DNA of 64,000 bases, taken from assembly GCA_001566295.1 (NCBI GenBank), contig KQ964246.1:3162001-3226000 (forward strand), in the 5' to 3' direction. The position numbers and the translations under genes were made by a program. This stretch comes from Microdochium bolleyi (lineage: Eukaryota; Ascomycota; Sordariomycetes; Xylariales; Microdochiaceae). How positions within the stretch are numbered: the stretch's first letter is position 1; each line of letters opens with the position of its first letter. Positions 11,245-22,657 of the stretch are shown piece after piece. The notes under the pieces are model-generated. The model was not told the DNA's origin and made no database searches. It was given only the letters and a program-made list of their open reading frames with translations.

Positions 11245-11533
11245 TTACTTGGGAGGGCTTCCAGGGCCACGGGTGAAGCTAGAATCATGCAATGGTTAGA
11301 ACAATGTCTGTAATTGGCTGTGAGAGATATGGGAGAACGAGAGAAAGAACCTACTTGTGCCACATGGAGCCGAAGAAGCCCGCCTGGGGCTTCTGGTCGT
11401 GGAGGGACTGGCGGCGGGCCATATGGACCGGGTCGTTGCTGCGCTTCTGGGCCATGAGGCCCTCGAACGAAGGGCCGGAGCTGCGGCGGCGGCCCGAAGG
11501 CGACTGCTCGGCGGAGGTGCCCTTGTTGTCCAT
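11245..11533 (-). CDS. Small conserved ascomycete-type protein, 70 aa, two exons
   Basis: Exons are 11355-11533 and 11245-11278 on the minus strand, joined across a 76-nt intron (donor GTAGGT, branch CTAACC, acceptor TTCTAG). Without splicing the frame ends after 60 codons; splicing replaces the end with NFTRGPGSPPK. The product is hydrophilic, rich in Arg/Ser, and ends in the block GFFGSMWHNFTRG. I recall small ascomycete proteins with a similar GFFG-x-MW-x-x-FTRG tail but know no established function. Conservation of such a tail across the splice junction would support the model. A TATATAA box lies 170 bp upstream of the ATG. No signal peptide or membrane segment is present. Confidence 0.75.
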
Positions 11534-14500
11534 GTTGGTGGTTGGGAGTTCTGATTGTAGAGTGTGGTGTGGAGGTGTTGCTGTTGTGTCGTGTTGACAC
11601 GTTTAGTTTGTATCTTTGGTTCTTTCTTGCCTGAGGATTAAGGGTGGTGTAGGTGATGATGAGATCGAGATTGAGAAAGAAAAAGGAGGGGAACCACGGC
11701 ACTTATATAAGGACGAGCTGATGATCACCAGAGGCTCCTTCCCGCCCGCCCCAGAAGCCAAATGGCCTGCCCTGATGATCGAACGAGCCACTGACACAAC
11801 CATTGACTCTCCTCCTCCTATCACAATCTGCTTCCCCTCACTTGAGGAGGGGGGCTTGGGAACCCACGTCGCTCAACCACCCCACGACTCAAGCACACAC
11901 TGTGTGTGTCGCACTACTACATGTCTAGCCAACGTACGGTCTTGCAGTACGCCATGATGAGGGAAGCTTGATCTGCAGACGGCCAATCGAGAAGCAGACC
12001 TTGTTGGTGTGGGATTGACACGCCGTGATGACGCTCACCAATGGCAAGCGGGGCCGCGCCGGCTTGGCTCGCAACCTTGTCACCTCCGCTTTTCTGGGGA
12101 AACCCTGCATGGCACAGCTGAAGGGACATGGACAGTGTACGGTGTTGTCGTGCGTGCGTGCCACTGCTCTCCCCCTCGCACTTGTTGGGTGGCATTTGCT
12201 TGGCGGCTTGGGTGCAGTGTAGGTAGGATAGGATGTGTCTTGGGAGGAGCTGATGAAGCTGTTCACGAGCGACTGCCCTGCCAGTCCCACGAGCTCGCAG
12301 TGGCCAGGGACAGCCCTAGACGGCTTCCCCCGTGGGCTCGATCTATAGCGGTCTCGATGAGCAGGCATGACGATCTCTCAACGATCGAGAAAGACCTTGC
12401 AGATTGAGATAGCGAGCAAATGGAAAGCCACGGGCATCGAAAGGGGCACTCGCATCGCGCGAGCTGCCAGGATGCCTGCTGCCACTGGTCTCTCTGTGAT
12501 CACAGCCGTCACAGCAGAGCGGTCTCGATCGCCGCTAGCACGCGTCCCGGCCCCTTTGAGTTCGGTGGGATGACGAGACGACGTGCGGGTTAGAGACACT
12601 GGAGCGAAGGCATGGTGATGCAAAGCGTGGATGGGCGCTCGATCGCGAGGTAAGGGCTCCACATTCCTCAGAGTCCCTGGACCCACAGAGACCCTGCCGA
12701 ATGTCACTCCACCTGAGATCTTTGACATCACCACAACGTTGGCGGCATCGCGGGGACCTGGACCGGCTCGCCCGCCACGCCGTCACCTCGATCGCTCGGC
12801 TCTTCACACATCCAATCACAGCATGGGTTCTGCGGCGTTTCAAAGATAGCCAGTATGTGTCAATTATGATCTATCAGCGTAATCTCAGTCGGATATGCCG
12901 ATCTAACAGCACTAGACGGCCCGTTGTGCTATCGATTCAGGGTCCAGCCTAGACGATGCATTAGTCTCGTGATGACAGGGACACTGACGACTGCTAACAG
13001 CAAAGCGTGTGGTGAGGTGCCTCTTCAGTTCTCCAAGGTGAAAAATCACAAATCTCGTCATTGGAAGACTCCGAAAGAAATGCAGGTTGGTTTCATCCGC
13101 AAGGCAGGTTGTCGTGGTGGTGGAAGGGGAGGGGGTGCGACGCCAGGCATACTAACCTCGAGAGAGAACCTGGTCACGTATGCAACGTGCAAACTAGAGT
13201 TACCTGTGACATTGAGTCAGCAACAGGTCTGGGAGGAACTCCATAAAGTTAATGGGTATGCAAGCAGCATATGTCAGGCTGTGAAGGACAAGTTAGCACT
13301 TGTGATCATGATCGATCGACAGAGTTGTGAAGCAAGCGTACCTCATTAAATCAGATTTTGCATAAACATCATTGTCCCCAGAAAGGGAATCAAACAGTGT
13401 GAATATAGGAGATCATCATCTAGCCGCTGGAACATAGTAGTGTCTGGACTGCATGCGCAAAGTATTACCTAGATATCGTTGTGTTAGCCACAGGTTGTCC
13501 CGCAAGAGTAGCTGCATGACAAGCGCCCAGGTCGACAAAGTAGTGCCGTGTTGGCAACACGATCAGCTGACGAAGTCTCAACAAGAATTCCTCGCGCGCC
13601 CAACCCCACAAGGTTTGTAAAGTCTTGTGTTTGGCGAGAAGGGGCGCTCAGATTCGTTTATGTCCGCCCGTTCGTTCAAAATATCCTCATTGTGAAAAGG
13701 TTGTCGGGGTCGCTTGGAATGGAGTGGCGTGCGGGAGCAGCAGTAGTGGGATATGTACCTGAGGCAGGAGAGCAGAGTTAGTATTGTTGATCCAACATGA
13801 GCAATCTGCAATAACACGTATTGTGGTTGTTGTGAGGTCAGACAAGGCTGAAACTAAACAAATCTACATGATATATTCTGAATGAGGAATTCCCTAGAAT
13901 TGTTGGTTTTCATCATCACCCCTCACGGGTGCGTTCGACGGCGTGTCACGATAGCAATTGATGGCTTACCTTTTGAATGTGTGAAATTGATCTTGGAACC
14001 AGAAGTGAAAAGAAAGAAAAAAAGACTAAATCCACTGTTTGAAGGTCAGCACGCAGGTCGCGACCAATTGCCCAATGGTGTGAAGTGTAGAGTGAAGAGA
14101 ATTTGCTCAGTGTAATTCTAGAGTCTTAAGAGAATCCCCATGGTTTGGTAAGAATTGGATTGTTCGTAAGTTGCATCGTCATCGCAGACTCGGGCGGGAC
14201 ATGTGTTGCGCGTAGTGGCAGGAACGCAGGCTCGACTTACCATGAGAGACATCCGAGTGCAGCGCGCGCGCCGTGAGGGCAATATCACAAGCCGCACTAG
14301 GAGGCAGGCGCGCGTGCACTCGGTGTTGTGCCCGATGGGGGGCTGTCGTGTCGCGGATCGCAGTGCGAGTGCGCCAGTTGAGAATGGGCGAGAGGGAAGA
14401 GTGGTGCTAGAAAGCGAGGAACGCGAAGCTCGAATAAAAGGGAAGAAAATTATCAAAGTGGGGAGCTATGGAGTTGTGGCTCGACTGAGCAACAGCTGGG

Positions 14501-14877
14501 CAAAGCCCCACCTCCGAGGTGCATCAAAGCACAGGCCAGCAGCACAGGTGTGGCGAGCCAATTGAGCTGCGCCACACTTCTCTGCCTGGTCCTCGTGTGT
14601 CAGACCATTCAGGGTCTTGGGCGGCCCGCGCCCTCCATTGGCTCGAGCTGCGCCCTGCTCCACTCAGATGTTTGCCCCAGGCCGCCGGCCGGGCTGCTCC
14701 GCAGTGAGGCATCCCGCCTCGGAGATACCGCATGGTGCTCTATGTATTGGAGCATACCGCCACCCGTGGACGACAGCCCGATTCTAGTCCTCTACACCTT
14801 CACATCTCACATCTGGCCACCCAGAACAACATCCCGAACGTCCTGGGGACGACCACGCGCCCATACTCGTCGTCACC
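11534..14877. other. Gene-poor spacer
   Basis: Apart from the TATA box at 11703-11709, I see no supported gene in these 3.3 kb. The longest frames (about 190 codons or less) overlap on both strands and have no family signature. The segment just before 14878 is pyrimidine-rich and probably holds the promoter and 5' leader of the next gene. Confidence 0.55.
11703..11709 (-). promoter_or_regulatory. TATA box of the 70-aa gene
   Basis: TATATAA read on the minus strand, 170 bp upstream of the start codon at 11533. The spacing would give a leader of about 140 nt. Confidence 0.55.
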
Positions 14878-16332
14878 ATGAATGCCGCAGGTGGCATCTG
14901 GGCACCCGCTGCCATGCGGGCTGTCCGGATAGCAGCCTCGCGCGCGGGCAAGGTGCTGCGGACGAAGCTCGTCAAGCCCGTCCAGACGGCTGTCGAGCCC
15001 GCCCTTGCCCGTAGTGCCAACCCAGCACGCGCCGCACGCCAACCCATCCACCCCGTTGCCTTCCTGCGCCAGCAGAAGAGCCGCAGCTTCCACAGCAGGG
15101 CCGCCGCCGCCGCCGCCCGCTTCTTCTCCACCGTCCGCAGCGGCCCGGCACGACCGGACAACACCAAGTTCCTTCGGACAAAGGTCGGCCAGGCCGTCTC
15201 GCAGTTCTCCGGCCGTGCCCCCTTCGCCAGCACGCTGCGTCCCAACCTCACCGGCGGCGCCCTGCCCCGTTCTGCAGGCGGTTACGGCCTCGGCTCCGGC
15301 CGCGTCGGCGGTGCCCGGTACTTCTCCCACGGCCCCGCCAGCCAGGCCCAGGTCCTCCAGAATGTCTCGCAGGCCGTCCGCGCGTTCTGGATCTCCGGCC
15401 AGAAGGCCCAGTTCGACGGCGTCAACTCGCGCGGCGAGGCCCGCTTCCGCGCCGTCTCGGCCGTCCAGGACCAGACCATGCGCAAGCTCTCCGCCGCCTC
15501 TTCCTCCGCTGCTGCTGCTGCTGCCGCCCAGGCCCCCGGCTCCAGCCTCGACTTCCGCCTCAACCCCACCGTCACCGCCCTCGGCCCTCTCTCCGCGGCG
15601 TTCCCCTTCCCCGCCGCCGCTGCCGCCACCACCTTTGACGACGCCGTCGCCGCTGCCGGCCCCAGCATCAACACCGAGGGCTTCCTCGATGTGCTGTCCG
15701 GCGACTTCGCCCGGGCGCTGAAGGACCTCACCGCGACCCTTGCGGACCTGCAGAGGCTCTCGGTCCTCGGCGACCTGCCCGTCCAGCTCGAGAAGGGCGG
15801 CCACGTCCTGCGCGTGCGCTTCCCCGGCGTCGACGCCGACACCGTCGAGGCGCTGTGCGAGGACCTTGGCCTCACCCGCGGTGTCGTGAGGGAGGACCCG
15901 GGCTTCAGCAGCTCCGCGGGCGTCCCCGTGGCGCTCAAGTTCCCCTTCGCGTCGACCGTCATGGACAGCAACGCCAACGCGGGCCGCAGCCAGCCCGTCA
16001 AGCCCGCACGTGCCGGCCCGCTAGCGGCGGCGGGGTACCGCGACAGCGACACGCTCACCGAGAGCAGCGAGATTGACGACGACGAGGTCGCCGCCATGTT
16101 CGACGGGTACAGCGAGATCGTGCAGCGCAACCCCTGGCTCGCGTCGCCATCGTCGTCGTCTGACGGCGATGCGTACGCGGAGGAGCTGCTCGAAGGGTAT
16201 GAGAGCATGTCCCCGCGAGCACTGGCGGAGTCTCGGCCCGCCGCGAGCACTGCTGGCCAGGAGAGCTACGAGGGGTTGGAGGGTGTGTATCGTTTCCTCG
16301 AGGAGTGCGATCGCGCCAGGGACCGCTTCTAA
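14878..16332 (+). CDS. Putative mitochondrial protein of a conserved fungal family, function unknown
   Basis: One exon encodes 484 residues from an ATG in good context (GTCACCATG). The N-terminus is rich in Arg, Ala and Ser with almost no acidic residues for about 80 positions (RAVRIAASRAGKVLRTKLVK, then KSRSFHSRAAAAAARFFS), which is typical of a mitochondrial presequence. The conserved core includes RYFSHGPASQAQVLQNVSQA, VRAFWISGQKAQFDGVN, TEGFLDVLSGDFARALKDL and LEKGGHVLRVRFPGVDAD. The C-terminus is acidic and low in complexity. My unverified recollection is that relatives have sometimes been labelled casein kinase II beta subunit; the zinc-binding Cys pattern of that family is not seen here, so I would not use that name. 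Very high third-position GC produces long antisense frames, which are not genes. It converges with the hydrolase-GTPase gene. Confidence 0.8.
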   Translation: MNAAGGIWAPAAMRAVRIAASRAGKVLRTKLVKPVQTAVEPALARSANPARAARQPIHPVAFLRQQKSRSFHSRAAAAAARFFSTVRSGPARPDNTKFLRTKVGQAVSQFSGRAPFASTLRPNLTGGALPRSAGGYGLGSGRVGGARYFSHGPASQAQVLQNVSQAVRAFWISGQKAQFDGVNSRGEARFRAVSAVQDQTMRKLSAASSSAAAAAAAQAPGSSLDFRLNPTVTALGPLSAAFPFPAAAAATTFDDAVAAAGPSINTEGFLDVLSGDFARALKDLTATLADLQRLSVLGDLPVQLEKGGHVLRVRFPGVDADTVEALCEDLGLTRGVVREDPGFSSSAGVPVALKFPFASTVMDSNANAGRSQPVKPARAGPLAAAGYRDSDTLTESSEIDDDEVAAMFDGYSEIVQRNPWLASPSSSSDGDAYAEELLEGYESMSPRALAESRPAASTAGQESYEGLEGVYRFLEECDRARDRF

Positions 16333-16985
16333 ACATGTCTTTTCACATTCGATTTTGACTGGTCTTCTCTGGACAGTTTCCCGCTGTCCTTCCAAGTCAT
16401 ATGGCCTCTTCTTCCGTACTTTTCCTTTGTTTTTTGAAATGTTTCAACCCCCCAAACCCTTGGAAAACGCTACAAAACTCCACAAAACATCAGAACGCAC
16501 GTGTGTTGATGATGCGTCTACTCAGGGGACGGGAAAGATACACACGACGTTATGACCCCTGATGATACCCAACCTACAAATAGCAGCGACAAGACAAACG
16601 CATGAATACAAATTCTTTTATCATCCGTACCGTTCGTTCGTGTGTGTCGTCCGCGAATTCAGATGCCTTTCCCTTGGGCTATGTTAAACTGCACGACATG
16701 CCATGAGCCTCAACACAGGTGACAGCATTCACGGCCAACCAAAGGATGTCACACGGCAGTAGTCCCAATTGTACGGCACATGCAACACATCCACTCGTCT
16801 CATTATTTGGGGTGTGCAAATTTGGAATACAACAGCATTATCCAAGGAATTGGCCATAAAGTGTTCGGAATTATCTCCAGGATGCCTATTGACGTAATGG
16901 GCACTACTGCGGTCTCCCTCAACAAGGAATCATGTTCTGAGTCAAGCAAATCCCAGTTCTCACGGACGGGTACTGTGCATGGTGG
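16333..16985. other. Convergent intergenic region
   Basis: This 653-bp stretch lies between two converging genes and is AT-richer than its neighbours. It presumably holds two 3' UTRs. No RNA gene or repeat is visible. Confidence 0.6.
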
Positions 16986-19900
16986 CTACCATTCACGTCC
17001 CCCCACCGGTTTGCGTCTGATAGGGCCCGGCGTTGATACGTCCCCTAACGCCTCGGCCGGTGCCCTCACAAAATCGTGTGCAGTTGTTCCTTGAGCCTGG
17101 ACGGTGTGGTGTTCACTTGGTGGAGTCGATATAGGTGCACGCCGTTCCGTAACCAGCGGTTCCGGCAGCCGCCCGGTCCCAGAGCCGCCGTATTTCGCCC
17201 GCCGCAGCGCCGGATCGGTGATCAGGACCTTGTTCTCCATGAATTCTGTCGAAGGATACTCTGGCGGTGGCGCTGTCTCTCCGTGAATCCCATGTAGACC
17301 CGGCAAGGGCTCCGGCCTTCGCCACTGATCAAGGTCTTCGGCTGCTGAGCCGTCCTCGATAGTGTCAGATGCAGCTTCTGCGTGTTTCCAACTATAGAGT
17401 GCCTCAAGGTCGACTGCGCTGGTGCAGGGTTGTCCTCGATCCGGGGTCATCTCGGCGTTATCTACGTCCCCAGCGTCTCGGTGACTGCCGCCCATGTTCG
17501 GCTCGAGACTAAATCTATTCTCTGTCACCATCCGCCGCAGCTCGGCTCGCATATTGGCGACCCTCAGAGGTTGGTAGAGCTTCCAGGTCCAAAGCGGAAC
17601 CACAGCATCAACGTCGCGGTGCACTCTGGCGCGGACAGAAAGCCCGTCTCTGACTGTCTTGTTGGAATAGCAACGTGATGCGTGCTCAAAGTCGTCACGC
17701 ATGACTGTCCTCCCCTTGTTGTCGAAGATCGCAGCCAGAATCAGGATGATGTCACACGCGCACTTCATGACCATCCTTGCAGCTGGTGGCACTGAGGCGA
17801 ATGATAGACCTGCCCAGAAGGGTATGCCCCCAAATCCGCTGGCGAATGTGAGCCCGGTGGCTGCACCCACGAGCAGCACGGTCGTTGCGAGGTTCTGGCT
17901 TAGGAACGTGCCGAGGTTGCTCCAGAGCACACGCTCGGCAAGCTTCTCAACTTCTCCAGACTTGAGATTGGTGAGACCGAAGCACTTTACGACGTTGTCG
18001 CAAAGGACGTTGGATATTGTTGGCCTGTCAGTCGTCAGGACTTGGATATTCATCACTTGCCTGTCCAGGCACCGTATCTGGGGAAGGGAAGCTTACGTCG
18101 ATACCGTTGCTCCGATGAGGAGTGCGCTCCCTGCCCTGGTGAGCCGTCCAGGTTAGCAACTTGTCTGAAAAGTGTGGATAGTCAAGGTCGAGCGGTAGAC
18201 AGTACTACGCTGCAACGGCTGAACTGATGGCGTAGAGTCTGCTTACATAGCTGAATAGTTCGATATGTTCAGGAGACGTACTGATTCCTCAATCGCAGCA
18301 TTGATCTTTTCATCCACGTCAACCAGCTGAGCAGCCACGAGGTTGAGGCAGGCTCCTTCGTCCGGCACCAGGCTGATAGTCTTCTTGACTAGTTCTCGAA
18401 TCGACTTGGCATCATCTGTTCTATCTCGTTAGCGGGGCTGACACGGGGCTTCTGATCGAATATGACTGACTATGCGCGACGTATACAAAAGGGGCGAAGT
18501 CCTTGGCAAGGCTTAGATTCCTCTCCAGCTTGTTGATGTCTTCCTCTTGAACTCTGTGGAAGGCTTCGTTGGCTCGGAGCTCTGACATACGGTCCAGGTC
18601 ATCTCCCCTGACACCGGTCTCTCTCAGCTCCTGACGAGCGATGCTGAGATGCTCGTTCATGAATCTATCCTTCATAGTGCGGACAATGATGATCGGCACG
18701 GATGCTGCATACTGATCGAGGACCTCAAAGATCTTCCGATCTGCTTCGTGCACGGTTCTTGTCGACGGGACGTCGATACATAGCCTGCATTCGCAAACTG
18801 GTTAGTTCCGTTAAATAGACCCCCGTGGCGACGTTCGATGCAATCTCACCAAATAGCATCCAGCCTCTCAGAAGCATCGGCTTCCGAGGCTCTTTTCTTG
18901 ACGAATCTCTCAAGAAGGTCGACCTCCTCCGTGGCGCCACTCTGGAAACCTCGTGAGTCATGCACGATCAGACCTGGGAATGTGTCTCGAGCAAATCCTT
19001 CGTCGATGTCGTGTACGCCATGGTCATCAGAGGATTCCTGCGTCTGTGCGTGCGTCAGTAGACTGTCAATCGGTGTAGCCAGTCTCATGTATTTTGCAAC
19101 TTACGACAGGGAAGCCAAAGACTCTGTTGATCAATGTGGACTTTCCGACACCCGCTCTACCACACACCAGCACACGACAGTCCTTCAATGCACCACGACC
19201 CAGCGAACCAAGCTCACTCTCCGCAATCCAAGGATCGAGAGTGGCTCTGCCTCGTTTCATGAAGGCACTTCTGCGGAATGCATCGAGCGCATCGAGTGTA
19301 GGTGCCAGCGACTCTCCAACGCCAAGCCGATTGTACAAATCGAGGACAAAATACACCGAAGGATGGATGATAGTACCGCAAGGAGCTGGTGTAGTTGTGA
19401 GCATGTAATCAAGCCTGAATCGATCTGGCAGGGTCCTGCTTACCATCATCAATGAAGCCAATGAGCTTGTTGCCCTTGAACACTACCCGATCACCAGACT
19501 TTAGGCTTCGAAGCGCTGCACCCGGGTTAATCTGCACAGTGTGTGGTCGTGACTCGGGCGTCCTGACTGGTTGATGGTGCCCTGCTCGTTCGGCGATTGT
19601 TGATTCAGGACTTGCCAAGGCTGGTTCCATCATAGCGGGGGCTTCCCCGGAAGACTTGCCTTTGCGAGAGAATACGTGCTTGAAACTGCTTTTTCGTTTG
19701 TCCTTTACGAGAGTCTTGCTAGGTTCTCTGGGTGCTTCGGTTGGTTTCCCTTCCAACTTGGATGGAGCTTTCGTAAGTTTTGGTTTCTTCTTGAGGACAT
19801 TGCCTTTGCCCGCTTTGATATTACCGTGTCGGTGCGTGGCACGGAGGTCGATCATCTCAAGATGGATTCCGTTTGTATACCTGAACTCCCAGGATTTGAT

Positions 19901-21195
19901 CGGCTGTGTCTCTTGATTATCGCCCTGTAGGATCGATGGGAAGACAAGACTATACGGGTCCTCGGTAATATTATTGTTGCGTTCTTGGGAATGGTCGTCA
20001 AGAACGAGGCCGGCCTGAACACTCTCCGACATCATCCACTGAAGGGGATAGAGCGATAGCCCATCGTCTCTGGGACCACCCCCAATATCAGCGTGAGAAC
20101 CGACAAACCAGGCTTCAATGATGGAGTGACTTTCCACCTCCCCCGCTGACTCGAAGGGGCCAAATGGACTTGGCTGGAAAGCCCGCCGATTTTCAGTCAA
20201 GGCCAAGGCGTGACGAATGCTGCCAACCGTACGAAAGAGAGTCTTGTCTATCTTCGGTTGGGATACTTTTAGTGTGTCGAACAGTCCGATCATGTGAATA
20301 GCAGGCTGACGCGCCTGAGCTTTTGCGTTCCTTCAATGAGTTTGATCAGCGTGAGTACTTGGATAACACTCATAGGTGAGGTCAGATCTTACAGGAAGTC
20401 GAACAACTAATCTCACAAGATCCTAGTTAGATTCCATACCTAAAAAGAACGGAAGCGATGTCATTTACTTTTGCTGCAGGCTCTCGCCGTGCTGTTCCGA
20501 GCTTTGACACTCTGTTGGTATAATGTTTTTGACCTTGTGCGGCTGCCACACTCAATTCATGGATCATGTCTGCAATGGCCTGGACGACGTCTGGATGTAT
20601 TCGTCGTCAATGCCTCGCCATCATTTCCAAAGCGAGATACCGAATAGACTTACATGCGCCACGACTGAATCCAAACAACCAGAGCTCGTCTGATGCCCCA
20701 GATAGCTGGGCCGTGCATGCCTGTAGACGAAATCATTAGATGGAAACGCTTTGTCGTTGCGTGCTGTGATCAGGTTACCTCGAAGATGCGGTCGATCTGG
20801 GCCGCAGAGCCGTCGCTAGTTACTGCGTCATTGAAGCTGTCTGTTGGTCGCTTGGGCACGCTGGTGCCAGACTCGTAGATGGGAATCTGCTGGACAGGCC
20901 TGTTCCCGTGCATAAAGGTGCCCTGGCGGACAGAAGCCCATAGCCGGAAGACATTGCTGTTGTTCCCGAAGCGGGTGTTGCAGCAGCCGTTCTCGTCGTA
21001 CCAGGTGCCATCGACACACGCGATGACCCGCTTGACAGGATTATGCGGAGTGCTCGTGGCCGCAGTCGTCAAGGGCGGGCTGCTCTGGGGATGGGAGTCG
21101 GGGCCACGGTTCGGTGGGTTCGGCAGCCCACGCGATGGTCCGCCCGGACCAGAAAATCCAGAGGCGACCGGCTTGCGGGCTATGGGAGATGCCAT
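16986..21195 (-). CDS. Tle1-like (DUF2235) hydrolase fused to P-loop GTPase and membrane segment
   Basis: Ten exons (20779-21195, 20654-20720, 20440-20590, 19444-20330, 19105-19385, 18850-19043, 18471-18784, 18247-18415, 18097-18135, 16986-18024) keep frame and give 1185 residues. Residues about 54-300 form a DUF2235 alpha/beta hydrolase: CVDGTWYDE, GFSRGAY (Ser158), GLFDT (Asp230) and SHADIGGG (His291, Asp293) supply the Ser-Asp-His elements of Tle1-type phospholipases. A basic linker and a short module (GDRVVFKGNKLIGFIDD) follow. The G domain has GRAGVGKST (583-591), a DSRG switch (630-633) and VRTMKD (700-705) where TKxD is expected. After about residue 820, ALLIGATVST and LATTVLLVGAATGLTFASG give hydrophobic helices resembling the DUF697 type. 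The hydrophilic tail is probably disordered. Lipase activity, nucleotide switching and membrane location are inferred from motifs. Confidence 0.85.
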
Positions 21196-22657
21196 CTAGA
21201 ATCGCATGTCCAATGTCGGCTACTGGCAGCGGGCCGAAGGTAGATCAAGTCGCCAAAGAAGATACCATACTTGAGCAATCGAATCAGCGCAAGATGTCAG
21301 CACCCCCACACTGGCATCAGGCTGCCATTTAGACCGGAAGCGTCTCCGGCGTTCAAGGCTTCGCGCGAGTCCAGCGGTTCCTGACTCCAGCTTTTAGTGG
21401 GACTCGACCATTCCAACCTGGTCCGCTGGGATCGTCAGCCGTATTGTTCGGCAGGACCTATCCGTTCTCGTCGTGAGAAGACTGCTGCGCCCCGTTCGTG
21501 ACCTCGGTTTGGCCGAGAGAGAAGCGATGAACAGCTCGCAGGGGACAACCACGGCATTGTGGTGAACTGCCTGAGGCCTTCAAGCGGATGGGATGCTTCT
21601 ATGGAGGCAAGACTTCTATTTTCGTCATACAACAGCCCCTGGCGGTAACGGCGTTGGGGCTGCATGGGCGGCTTGAGCCGCCTGGCAGGTCTATCATGTC
21701 GGCGGGGTCGCTTGATTTGTGTGGAAACGGCAGATCCTAATCACATCGCTAGGCTGGCGAGACTTGGAAGAGTTTTGTTGGTCCGTCTTTGGCCTTGTAG
21801 GCGTGGACTGAGCATGAGACGTACGAGGCTGTTGAGGGAAGGCTGCGTTCTTCTGGGTGTTTCGCAGGAAGCGACGACCTCCTGGCTCCCGTGTGGAGTC
21901 ACTGTTTCCGCAATCTGGGGACGTTGGCGTTGCTCAGGCCTGGTTCTGGTCGCATCCCAGCTTCCTTGATCCGCACTCCGTATCTTTTACCTGCTACAAT
22001 TGGCCTCGGCTTCTCAATTTCGGTCATGGCCAAAGCATGATACTCATTGTGCGATTTGTCAAGCGCTGTACACGGACAGCAGAACGCCGAAGCCAGGTCC
22101 GCTGAGCAGCTCCACCCAGCAGAACATACACTTGCTTTCCGCACTCAGAACAGGAGGGCCGAGACTTACGATGGAAGTCGAAACCAGACCGAGTGGCCCT
22201 GTTGGCTGGGCTCTGCCGCCGCCTAGCCATTCCAAGCGAAAACATCGGAGCTGCTGCTGAGCACCGCGCGGTTTGAGGTGTCGAGGGGTGTTTGTTCAAC
22301 AAGCCTGCGCCAAAGATCCCCACAATACTCCATATGACTGCCGCCATTGACACCTCTCGGCGTCATCGACTTGTGCTCCAACCTTTTCCTCACATAGCCG
22401 CCAGGTACCTTGGCCAGCCTCAATGCGGTGCCATCGGGTCCTAGGTTCGCCCAGGTGTGCCGGCACGGAGCAAAGGAGACAGGATGACTTCATAGTGGTT
22501 ACGTAGCTGAGACGCCAGTGCAGAGTATATATCGAGCTCCCTCAGCCCAACGCTTCGAGACCATCCTCCTTTGCCCACTAGAGTCATCCGTATACAGCCG
22601 AACAAGTACTCGCACCACGATCAGTCAAGACCAAGACTTCTTGTATCCGGATTCATC
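21196..22657. other. Divergent intergenic region
   Basis: About 1.46 kb between the hydrolase-GTPase gene (minus) and the 147-aa protein gene (plus). Frames are short and unconvincing. A TATATAT box at 22526-22532 probably serves the plus-strand gene. Confidence 0.6.
22526..22532 (+). promoter_or_regulatory. TATA box of the 147-aa protein gene
   Basis: TATATAT lies 126 bp upstream of the ATG at 22658 and is followed by a pyrimidine-rich stretch, a common layout of ascomycete core promoters. Confidence 0.5.

Noticed and set aside
14800..15804. 334-codon minus-strand open frame, and a second of 322 codons at 15282-16250
   Set aside because: Both are antisense to the mitochondrial protein gene, are dominated by Gly/Ala/Glu or Ser/Arg, and arise from its very GC-rich third positions.
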